The position numbers and the translations under genes are program-made. A stretch of 22,256 nucleotides of DNA from Phoronis australis (Eukaryota > Phoronida > Phoronidae): contig NMRA01000210.1 in the NCBI GenBank assembly GCA_002633005.1, positions 1 through 22,256 of the forward strand, in the 5' to 3' direction. This document shows positions 1 through 13,460 of this stretch, piece by piece (within the stretch, counting starts at the first letter, position 1; every line of letters begins with the position of its first letter). The notes under the pieces were generated by a model, which was not told where the DNA came from, did not search any database, and was given only the letters and a program-made list of their open reading frames with translations.

Positions 1-5419
<5,419 letters not shown>

Positions 5420-8400
5420 ATGGTAAGGTCATTAAGTTTTAGACTAAAGTGTACTTTCCACTGTGGCGTGTACAGACAGGCTACTTCTGAGTTGTTGTCA
5501 CAGGCGACTGACGAGTGACGGGCGTCCTGACTCCTGTGCACTATTACAAGGTTTGACACTCGAGACTACTTGCTTGATTTCAACCGTCCAACACAAATAT
5601 CAGTAAATTCACACAAAACACATATTCAAGAAACCATGGGTGAACGCATGAAATACATCATAGCCTTGTTGGAAGTCTGCACACATCAATCATCTCAAGA
5701 GAGAATGCAGTCTGAACTACATGCAGAGATGTACGAAGGTCACGATGGTTACATAACAGGGTGTCTGGGAAATGTTATGTATGGGATAGTGTTAGAACAA
5801 AGTGGAAACCTTTTTCACATGGTAACAGTTATGCTTAACTACCTACCATACTTTGACACTGAGCACTCTTTTTAATTTCTAGGCTACTGGCCTCATACTC
5901 GGTGGTCTTGGCTTGGCTGTGTTTGGATTTGCCGGTAAGTACGTACGGAACCACAAATTGTCACTCCCGCAAGCTCGTCTCTTGTGAAAAATACGCAGGC
6001 TGGTGGCTAGGCAATGACCATCGCCTCTGTTGGCCCGGCCAGACAGCCAACAGAGGTGATGGTCATTGCCTAGCTGGTGGCTTGTTGTGTTACAGTACAC
6101 CTGGCATGCTTAGGCCACACAACTGAAGTCCATTACACTGATCACTTGATTACGACATTATTGTGGAACCCATATCAACATTTCCAATGAAGTGGGGAGG
6201 GACAAGTGTACATTTTGTATAATAGTAAAACTAATGAAACTAAAAAGATGAGGGTTAGCTAACCCTTGAGAAAGAGTGAATCACTCGGTACGCGGGATAT
6301 TTGAATATATTTTTAGTACTGATGCTCGTCTTTTTAGTTTCATTAGTTTTATTATTTTATAATTTTATTCGTCGGTAACAGCACGTCATTTCAACATCCA
6401 TTTGATCACATTTTGTACACTGAGTGAAAGCGAGTAAAATTGTGAACTTTCCGTCTAAACTTTTATTTTCACTACAATAGTTGCTTTTACAATCTGCTTC
6501 AGCAAGAAAACTATTTTTCAGGCCGATATGCCGTGAAAAACCTGCCTCAATTTGCCAAGTCAGCTAAGGATGTCCTGGACAAGTCCATTCCTAGTGGGGT
6601 GAGTTGCTCGCATACTTATTAAGTTATGGTATATGTTGATAGAGAAATATGAGATTTCATGTAATAGCATGAGTGCTATAGATAGTAAAATGCCAGAGTG
6701 GGGCTATAATTGGTCGTCCTGTGTTTCTTTTGTTTAATGAGCAGATTACTTAATCTATTTTTGAAGTGCTTGATACACGTTGGTATTCTGAATCGATTCA
6801 GCAGTCCAAATCAATCTTATGCATTTTTAATATTTTGTAAATTGTTGAGGTTACCTCAAACCTTTCTTAGTAACGATAAAATAGGTTTTTCGTCATTTGT
6901 GGTATTGTTGAGCAGGTGGAAATTCACATACTGTGAACTTGTTTTTTGTTGATGACTGGGACGTTTCCACTCTCGTCTAAAGGTCTTTTTCAATGAATGG
7001 ATTATGCGCATTTTGGTGACCCAGATCTAGAATGTAGTCATATACCCAGGGGAGTTGTAGACCTTGGCCTCAGTTCACCAGACAGCCCACCATGAACCAA
7101 TCATTTGTCTGAGTTAGTTTTACTCTCGGAATTTTTTTTAATCCTTTGTCTGAGAAGTTTCATTTGCGAAATCAATGCTGTGTGTCCATAGACTTTTGTA
7201 GAGCTTTGCTGTGCATTTCATCAAGGATGGGGTGATTTCATATTGAAATTGAGTGAGTTCCTATCCATTCACAAGTTTACAAAAGTCTGGACAGTAACAT
7301 TTTTGGTGTTGCTATATGGACCAAAAAGGCCAAAGTGTTTGTCGAAGAAATTTGTTGTGCAGACTCATTACAGGGCTCAATGCTTAAGATAAACGTAAAT
7401 AGCCACACCCCAACGCCCCACACACAGGCTCACATCCTGATGCAGACGATCATGATCAAACTCTTCTGATTTTCAGCAAAAGTTTCATCTTCTGCCTGTT
7501 TACTTCCTGTAATATTTTGAGTGCATGCTTGAATGTAGCGTGGCGATCTGGGATTTTTACCAGGTCGCCAAACGAACTTTGAAGTCTCATTGGCTGGGAC
7601 CTGCAGTCTGCCAAATTGATCCCTGCATTATGAATCCTCATTGAAGTGAATTCTGCTTGTATATTCTTTTCATTTACATTGTTTACAGGCACTGAGTAAG
7701 TATTACCGAGGTGGATTTGAACCAAAAATGTCGAGGAGAGAAGCTGGTCTTGTTTTGGGAGTTAGGTATGTAGCAAATAATACAATGCAAGACGAAGTGG
7801 GTTGCTTATTTCAATGTTATTGTTGTTTCACAAAAGACCTCATGTCTGCGAAGGCCATCAAGGAAACATGCATTTTTGCGCTTCAGTATAAGCGCAAGCT
7901 ATATTTACTGTTTCCTCTGTAGTATTTACTACTGGCGTTTCATTTGGCAACGTTTTTCTCATTTTCGTGAAACCATAAAATGTTCCCAAGTGTGGCAGAA
8001 ATAGTCATCCAAGCTTTGTTCTCATGTGTAAAGACTACTAAAGACTAAGTCTGACTCATGAATCTCGGATCCATGCTTTAACTGCTTCCTTATTTTCACC
8101 CACATTACCAAAGTTAACAAAAATACCATAGGTAATGTTGTGAATTACTGGTCAACTTTACATACTAACATTTGATGTTTAACAATTTTGTTAATTTTGA
8201 CTTTGTAGCCCTTCAGTCAGCAAGGCAAAATTAAAAGAAGCACACAAGAGAATTATGCTTTTGAATCATCCTGACAAAGGTAGGAACAAGAGCAACGTAG
8301 AGTTTTGATTATTTGCTTTGCATAAAGTAGAAATACAAGGGCTTGTCATTCTAGTGTTTGAAAGAGAGGGAATAGTACTAGGTGAACTAAGCAGCCTGTA

Positions 8401-8836
8401 GGGGGCACCATTGTAGTCAATCAAAAGTTTGTGGCTGGCCAAAAATTGTCATTTCGGAACATGTCACTGTACACATTTGTCTGCTAAATTCAGGTTATAG
8501 TCTTTAAATGCTTGGAGGCAATATCCCAGTTGACGTTGGTAGCTGTAATAAGGAACTGATTTTGAAAGACAGCCACAGCTTTTATGGTACGTTTCTCTCA
8601 AAATAGAAAGCAGGTGTCTTGTCCTTTCATGACTATGCTGTAACCTGTGAGCAGACTTGATTCTACCAAAATGAGACACTGTGGATAGGTTCTGGTAAAA
8701 AATAAATTACACATTGTACCGGGAATGTTTTTAAATACTGTATCAACAATCTTGTCTCTGCATTGTAGGTGGCTCCCCCTATCTTGCAGCCAAGATCAAT
8801 GAAGCAAAAGATTACTTGGAAAGTAATAAACAATAA
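5420..8836 (+). CDS. DNAJC19: TIM14 / DnaJ homolog subfamily C member 19 (6 exons, complete)
   Basis: TIM14 (Pam18) is an inner-membrane J-protein that stimulates mitochondrial Hsp70 in the presequence-translocase motor attached to TIM23. Coding parts are 5420-5422, 5883-5934, 6522-6598, 7689-7765, 8209-8279 and 8769-8836, all with GT/AG ends and consistent phases, giving 115 aa (human about 116). Exon 1 contributes only the ATG, with donor GTAAGG directly after it. A hydrophobic segment at residues 4-19 ([15 protein letters not shown]) is the membrane anchor. [20 protein letters not shown] at 49-68 is the conserved TIM14 lead-in to the J domain. The HPD tripeptide needed to stimulate Hsp70 is at 90-92, within [20 protein letters not shown]. 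The protein ends after LESNKQ at TAA 8834-8836. It lies head to head with EARS2 and converges on the ZDHHC gene. No frameshift or missing residue is seen. The transcription start was not located. Confidence 0.96.
5423..5882 (+). other. DNAJC19 intron 1
   Basis: This intron sits directly after the initiator ATG. It contains a 101-codon open frame (5570-5875) that I cannot relate to any family. It has no splice or start context arguing that it is real. Confidence 0.55.
6006..6074. repeat. 29-bp near-perfect hairpin in DNAJC19 intron 2
   Basis: The left arm 6006-6034 and right arm 6046-6074 are reverse complements in 28 of 29 positions, around an 11-base loop. The single difference (CATCGCC against GGTGATG) would form a G-U wobble in plus-strand RNA. 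Size and shape resemble a pre-miRNA or a very recent foldback. CTGGTGG occurs on both outer sides. Confidence 0.75.
6226..6351. repeat. Inverted-repeat element with two internal palindromes
   Basis: The arms 6226-6252 and 6325-6351 match in inverse at 26 of 27 positions (TAAAACTAATGAAACTAAAA core). The 72-base centre holds a short palindrome GAGTGAATCACTC (6274-6286), and the left arm boundary carries the perfect 16-base palindrome AGGGTTAGCTAACCCT (6251-6266). It is in DNAJC19 intron 2, about 150 bp after the 6006-6074 hairpin. It is probably a MITE; no clear target duplication was found. Confidence 0.65.
6599..7688 (+). other. DNAJC19 intron 3
   Basis: This is 1.1 kb of intron between the GTGAGT donor and TTTACAG acceptor. 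I see no repeat or coding block in it. Confidence 0.5.
7766..8208 (+). other. DNAJC19 intron 4
   Basis: Intron with donor GTATGT and acceptor TTTGTAG. Nothing further is recognised. Confidence 0.5.
8280..8768 (+). other. DNAJC19 intron 5
   Basis: Intron with donor GTAGGA and acceptor ATTGTAG, splitting the glycine codon just after HPDK. Nothing further is recognised. Confidence 0.5.
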
Positions 8837-8837
8837 A
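8825..8837 (+). terminator. Two AATAAA hexamers overlapping the DNAJC19 stop codon
   Basis: AATAAA occurs at 8825-8830 and again at 8832-8837; the second contains the TAA stop at 8834-8836. A T/GT-rich stretch follows about 20-40 bases downstream (ctttgtctgtccttggtg region), the usual place for a downstream element. If used, the mRNA would have an extremely short 3' UTR. Use is not shown. Confidence 0.4.
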
Positions 8838-10317
8838 TGGAAGGAGAGAAAATCTTTGTCTGTCCTTGGTGCTGCAACAACGTTATTGACAGTTATGAAA
8901 ATACCATTGGTGTGAACTCTACACAGTTTTAAGTTTATTATCTCCATAGTAACTATGGATAGGTTGGAAACCTGTGATGTTAAAGGCGCGACGGGTGAAT
9001 TTAGTTCATTACACATTCGATCTCAATGTGTTAACAGTATGTTTAAGTCATGGGAATTTTTGCTCCAGAAATCTTCACTCAAGTGTAGATTGGAGGTTTT
9101 TAAGCAATACCTTTTCTTTGCCTATAGTCTGTAAACTTTATCAGCTCCACATGTTTATAGACCTCTCGGAAAGCTCGAAATCTATGTTTAGTTGTCAGAT
9201 TGTATTTATTTATTTTTTCATCTCGCTCAATTGCATACCATTTGAATGTTTATCCATTCCTCCTTCAAACAGTGTCTCTTGTCATCGCTGTAAAAACAAA
9301 AATCATTAACAGTTAGCATTCTTCTTTTGGTTTATGAAATCTAAACGATTGTTTCATGTTTTATTCACGAATGTGCCAGTCGTTGAAATCTGAGATTTAT
9401 TCACTCAGTCGTCAATAGACTTGGTAGGTGCACCCACGTGCCACAAACTTTCACAGATGTTGTGCACTGTCATCACTGGGTCCATTTGATGCAGTACTAT
9501 CTCAGCCAAGCAGTTCGCTCATATGGGGAAGTCAACATAGCAGGTTCTTGCTTTAATCGGGGGACGCTATAACCCAATACTTCAGTGGGAGACTACTAGT
9601 ACTAGTAATGAGTGGGTGGGCCTAAGCAAAGGTGATCAACAATGGTGAATAGTGAACACGCACGGACCATCATGCATTACCTTGCCTGCTGTCTCTTGTG
9701 CTGCACCAATTTAATGTATATCACACGAATTGTAAAGAGTTAATGTATGAAGACTACTCCCTGGTGGCAGCTCACTCGAGTGGGTGTTGATTGTCAGTCA
9801 CAATGGCAAATAGTGTTGTTTGAAAGATTTTGATCGTAATTGGAGTCTTGTAGTATTCCTAAAGCCCTGTAGATCACTGGGTTTGATCTAGATTACTGAA
9901 GGGGACATTTTCACCTTACCTCCTAACATGCATGTTACAAACCAGGTTTCTTAGTATATACACACCAAAGTTTGGCTTGAACCATTCCGAGGCCTGTTTG
10001 TTTTAACAAAAAGAGTTCATTGATCCATTTTGTGATTTCCATGTTTACATCTTATACAGGAAGGGAATGAATGCCTTTTTTAAATGTTTGCATGGAGAAA
10101 ATAGCTGCAAAAACAGTCTTAGAACTCCACTTGATCCTTTTGTGAAGAACTTGGGACCTTGAATTGTAATGTTAAAAATCCCCAAGTTCTTTTCCAAAGT
10201 AACTTCACATTTTAGAGTGGCACTATATGTGAGTTCGTGAACTAAAGTACATGGTCTGTCAACTCTATACGTATGTTCTCAATGCATGAGATCTGTGATC
10301 TTGCACACTAGCTCCAC
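8838..10317. other. Spacer downstream of DNAJC19
   Basis: This is 3' flank or long 3' UTR. A 111-codon plus-strand frame (8974-9309) and a minus-strand frame (8663-9016) have no recognisable domain. No repeat was recognised before the SINE at 10318. Confidence 0.5.
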
Positions 10318-10570
10318 CTGTGAGGCAGTGTGGCCTAGTTGATAAGTGCCCGCTTTCTTTATACTCGAGGTCATGGGTTCGAGTCCCACTTGGTCACATT
10401 GCTAAACCCTTGAGCCAGGTTTCTAGCTCCTCAGCTCAGTTTTAACCATATATTAATAAAGCATAAAAATGGTTCCAGGTGATCAGTGCAGTGGGCCCAC
10501 ATCATGATGCGAGGCCTGTACACCTCTGGTACAACCTGCATCAGACCACCTGCAATTATTTTTTTATATT
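10318..10570 (+). mobile_element. tRNA-derived SINE
   Basis: A polymerase III A box (TGGCCTAGTTGATAAG, 10331-10346) is followed 30 bases later by a perfect B box (GGTTCGAGTCC, 10376-10386). The flanking acceptor strands do not pair well, so this is a SINE head rather than a working tRNA. A tRNA-unrelated body follows, ending in a T-rich tract near 10558-10570. It lies in the spacer between DNAJC19 and the ZDHHC gene. The right boundary is approximate, and target duplications were not recognised. Confidence 0.65.
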
Positions 10571-10791
10571 TTATCTCCCTGATGAGTAAGCAGCACGTTT
10601 TGGGCAAGTATACCCACTGAATAGTGTGGTTGCTTGTTGTGTTGATAGAGCTTGAATTATTACACTTCCTGAACTATTTCCAAATATCATTCACTACTCC
10701 AAGAATTTTATTTAATAAAAGAATCCATTGAACGATTTTTCAATGCAAATTAGTTGAGCTCACGGTTTGTGTTGGTGTAACAGTATTTGAT

Positions 10792-10807
10792 AATAAATAA
10801 ATTTATT
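10792..10807. terminator. Overlapping bidirectional poly(A) signals
   Basis: The string aataaataaatttatt reads AATAAA twice on the plus strand (10792-10797 and 10796-10801) and AATAAA on the minus strand (10802-10807). The minus-strand copy is 70 bases past the ZDHHC stop codon and is its most likely polyadenylation signal. The plus-strand copies could end a long DNAJC19 transcript. Confidence 0.55.
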
Positions 10808-10876
10808 GAAGCAACATGAAATGTGTTAATCTTTAATATTAAGCATATACGATGTTTTGCTTAAAAAACAAGATTG

Positions 10877-11686
10877 TCACAAGATCTTCTCCATTGACGT
10901 CCTGTATACATAACCGTCTCCTAGTAATCTTGATGGAATAATGGGCGAAAGCCAAGTAATGTACCATTTTTCTCCAAAAACTTCAATGATATTTTCTTTG
11001 AGTCCAAGGTTGTATTGCTTGTACCCTTTCTGCCGTTCATGCTGAGTCTGTCCTAGATATACCTGCACAAGCTGTGTATACATCAAGTATGATATGAGGC
11101 AAAATAACACCACTCCTATTGTCATTATAATTGCTATGTAGAGTTGATGCAGAGAATAATATCCTAAAACAAAGTACACATGAGGCATGGGGATTGAAAG
11201 CACTGTCCAAATGGAATATCCAAATAGGTGCAGTGCATTGTGGTGAAGGTTAAATATGTTCCCATAAAGCGATAGAATCCACATGTAGAATATCATCCAG
11301 AAGTAGTAACGATGGTTGCTGTGTCCAACACAAGTAGCAGCAAACCAGCAATGGTGGTCACGTTTGAGAACACAAACATCGCAAAATTTGCAGTGATGTC
11401 CTCTATCGGGTACTGGTTTTTCACACACAGAACATTGTTGGGTGATGTCCCGCCTTGTAGTTTCCTTTCCACTCCTGTTTGTGATGTCAACAGCATGCAT
11501 GTAGTAGAGATTCGAGTATATATTTATCACTAACCACATGTAGAAAATGATGTGATAATAAAGATATGTTGGACTGTTATGGTAGCTCGGGTAGACAATA
11601 CAGTACTCGTAGAAGGCCATATGGGGTCCACCGTGAATTAGGGCTAATAAGGCAAGCCTGTCTTGAGTGGATCGAGGTATCCACAT
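10877..11686 (-). CDS. DHHC-type protein S-palmitoyltransferase, ZDHHC22/24-like (single coding exon)
   Basis: This gene encodes a multipass membrane enzyme that transfers palmitate from acyl-CoA to cysteines of cytosolic-face proteins. The 269-aa frame is uninterrupted. The zinc-binding cysteine-rich domain spans about residues 85-120, with ligand candidates C85, C88, H98, C99, C102, C105, H112 and C119; the catalytic motif DHHC is at 110-113 (nucleophile C113). Membrane segments appear near 11-33, 41-63, 125-147 and 180-205. After the last one, GQTQHE (212-217) matches the family TTxE motif with its second position changed, and the C-terminal region with EVFGEKW and LLGDGY matches the ZDHHC22/24 clade. 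I could not decide between ZDHHC22 and ZDHHC24, so no symbol is given. An in-frame TGA at 11696-11698 precedes the ATG, and a good acceptor (TTTTTCAG on the minus strand, at 11702) sits just upstream. The ATG is therefore probably the true start, with at least one 5' untranslated exon further right that was not located. Confidence 0.93.
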   Translation of the reverse strand: MWIPRSTQDRLALLALIHGGPHMAFYEYCIVYPSYHNSPTYLYYHIIFYMWLVINIYSNLYYMHAVDITNRSGKETTRRDITQQCSVCEKPVPDRGHHCKFCDVCVLKRDHHCWFAATCVGHSNHRYYFWMIFYMWILSLYGNIFNLHHNALHLFGYSIWTVLSIPMPHVYFVLGYYSLHQLYIAIIMTIGVVLFCLISYLMYTQLVQVYLGQTQHERQKGYKQYNLGLKENIIEVFGEKWYITWLSPIIPSRLLGDGYVYRTSMEKIL

Positions 11687-11701
11687 GTCTTGGGATCAGT
11701 T

Positions 11702-12467
11702 CTGAAAAACAAGACAAGAGCTCAATGATGTCTGGTTCAGTAAGCTCAATAGGCACATAAGTTCTTACATATTTCTACTACGAGCTGACACTTTGAACGG
11801 TTCCATGGGAAAATACAAAGAACATACCAACAGGCCTATGATTAAGTGCCAATGTGTCTCACAAACCTGGGGAAAACACACGTTGGCTGGGAATAACTGA
11901 ATGTGCCTCCTTGTCATCCTTTGAGGGAAATAACACACATTAGCTAGGACCTCTTTCTTCATTTGCTGGGACATACACTGGTGAAAGCTCAATCCCAGGA
12001 CTAGAAAAATATATTTCACCTTGGCAAAATTTCCTAGAAAGTTCATTATGACAACACTATTGTCCATTCTGCACTTACTAAATCAATTACTCTAATGCGG
12101 TAATAATCCCATGCTCTATTGAAGAATTAAACTAAATTTTGGTTAAGTAAAATTCGATTAAAACATGGGTCTAAAACATGAAGTGTTCGATCCTGGTTCA
12201 GAGGAAATTTGATTTTTGTTCTTGCAAAAAACTTAACAGTTTGTTATTCCTCAAGACCATACTGGTGAATAAAATGACACCATTAGTAGCCAACAAGTCA
12301 ACTTATTTATACAGCGTGGTCTTGATCAATATTAAGTGAATTGCCGCCTCTCTGTGATTTGCAAGCCCAGAAATCTTACTGAATCCGAAAGTTTTCCGAA
12401 ACCGGCAATCTGAGACCACTTTAATAACGTGGTTTAAATGAACAAAAATTGAGGCAGAAGACAGGTC
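11702..12467. other. Sequence upstream of the ZDHHC coding exon
   Basis: This is probably a 5' UTR intron of the ZDHHC gene, since a strong minus-strand acceptor ends at 11702. The untranslated first exon and promoter were not located. The minus-strand frame 11765-12067 matches nothing known. Confidence 0.4.
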
Positions 12468-12619
12468 TGTAGTAATAGCCGAGATTACCCGGCCCGGGGA
12501 TCGAACACGCGACCCCCATAAAACCGGCAAGCGTGCTAACCATTCAGCTAATAGGCAATTGCCCGTTAGCGAGTAGCTAACAGAGGCTCATATAATTCAC
12601 CGGAAGCACATCTACAACA
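12468..12619 (-). mobile_element. tRNA-derived SINE, copy 1 (B box damaged)
   Basis: Read on the minus strand, it contains an A box (TTAGCTGAATGGTTAGC, within 12533-12551) and a B-box position at 12497-12507 that reads TGTTCGATCCC, with the conserved first GG broken. It is about 95% identical to the copy at 12854-13009; that copy has an extra CTGA near its right end. The translated tRNA-like part explains the short spurious frame on the minus strand here. Confidence 0.7.
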
Positions 12620-12655
12620 TTCCCCCCTTTCCTACGGAACGGGCACGCGACAGGA

Positions 12656-12754
12656 AGGTGAACACCAGGATGTCTCGCATACAGGTCATCAACGTCCCTT
12701 GGTACCTTTACCACCACAACACAGGTGAACACAAGGTCGTCTCTCATACAGGTC
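12656..12754. repeat. Imperfect direct repeat, 67-bp spacing
   Basis: The 32-base segments 12656-12687 and 12723-12754 match in 28 positions (AGGTGAACAC...CATACAGGTC). They lie between the two SINE copies and may be part of a larger composite unit. Confidence 0.5.
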
Positions 12755-12853
12755 CTTGACTCCTGGAACCTTCCACGCGCGCAGTCCCGAGGTCCGTGGG
12801 TACTAGTTGGCAGTGCTTCATCGGTAGATCATCCGTTTGCCGACTACGCCATT

Positions 12854-13009
12854 TGTAGTAATAGCCGAGATTACCCGACCCGGGGATCGAACCCGTGACC
12901 CCCATAAAACCGGCAAGCGTGCTAACCATTCAGCTAATAGGCAATTGCCCGTTAGTGAGTAGCTAACAGAGGCTCATATAATTCACCGGAACTGAGCACA
13001 TCTACAACA
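12854..13009 (-). mobile_element. tRNA-derived SINE, copy 2 (intact A and B boxes)
   Basis: It is in the same orientation as the first copy and 386 bp away. The B box on the minus strand is intact (GGTTCGATCCC, 12883-12893), and the A box TTAGCTGAATGGTTAGC is identical to copy 1. The differences include CGACCCG for CGGCCCG and ACCCGTG for ACACGCG. The tRNA acceptor stem is not maintained. This copy keeps the polymerase III promoter elements. Confidence 0.7.
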
Positions 13010-13042
13010 GGTCATTGCTTCAATGTTGTTTATTTCAGTATG

Positions 13043-13137
13043 TTGCAATCACAGGCATCTTTAATCGGCCCTCAACTATATATTAATATGATATTGTCGA
13101 GGGCGGATTAAAGGTGCCTGTAGTACTGTGGTTGCAA
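13043..13137. repeat. Foldback with 31-bp arms
   Basis: The left arm 13043-13073 (TTGCAATCACAGGCATCTTT...) pairs with the right arm 13099-13137, with three mismatches and one 8-base insertion (a CTGT-flanked duplication) in the right arm. The 25-base centre is AT-rich. It is probably a small MITE lying between SINE copy 2 and the 56-bp tandem array. Confidence 0.6.
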
Positions 13138-13205
13138 TTGGAATACAGAATTATAGACTAGTGTCCACGTGTATGGCAGACTGACTAGACAAAGCAAACA
13201 ACATG

Positions 13206-13460
13206 CTTGGCGGTTCGCCAAGTAAGAAATCTGACATAAAAAGGAGTATCTTTCACACATACTTGGCGCTTGCCACGTAATAAACCTGAAATCAAAAGTT
13301 TGTATCTTCGACACATACTGGGCGTTCGCCAAGTAACACGTCTGAAAACAAGTGAAAAGTGAGTATCTTCGAATTTGACACACTTGGCGTTCGTCAAGTA
13401 ATGCATCTGAAAACAAAAGTACGTATCTCCGAAACATACTTGGCGTTCACCAAGTAATAA
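13206..13460. repeat. Five-unit tandem repeat, each unit carrying a 16-nt palindrome
   Basis: The palindrome CTTGGCGTTCGCCAAG or a variant starts at 13206, 13262, 13318, 13383 and 13439: periods 56, 56, 65 and 56. Unit 1 has a perfect 7-bp stem; the others carry one mismatch or wobble each. The sequence between palindromes is also repeated (taa...tctgaaaacaaaagt..gtatcttcgaaacata), so the whole 56-bp unit is the repeat. Unit 3 has a 9-base expansion. The overlapping minus-strand frames across it are by-products of the repeat. Confidence 0.85.

Noticed and set aside
5570-5875. 101-codon plus-strand frame within DNAJC19 intron 1
   Set aside because: No recognisable family, no splice signals tying it to the gene, and it lies entirely within a well-supported intron.
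8663-9016. 117-codon minus-strand frame antisense to DNAJC19 exon 6
   Set aside because: It is a shadow of the coding exon and the neighbouring intron, with no family resemblance.
8974-9309. 111-codon plus-strand frame downstream of DNAJC19
   Set aside because: No domain or homology is recognised, and its composition looks like random AT-rich sequence.
10331-10386. A functional tRNA gene
   Set aside because: A and B boxes are present, but the acceptor strands do not pair and no sound anticodon stem could be drawn, so it is a SINE head.
12303-12929. Short minus-strand frames containing GSIPG/GSRVRSPGR-like peptides
   Set aside because: These are translations of the tRNA-like SINE heads around the B box.
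13206-13460. CRISPR-like array (short palindromic repeats at regular spacing)
   Set aside because: The sequences between the palindromes are homologous to each other, so the unit is a 56-bp tandem repeat, and the context is an animal genome with spliced genes.
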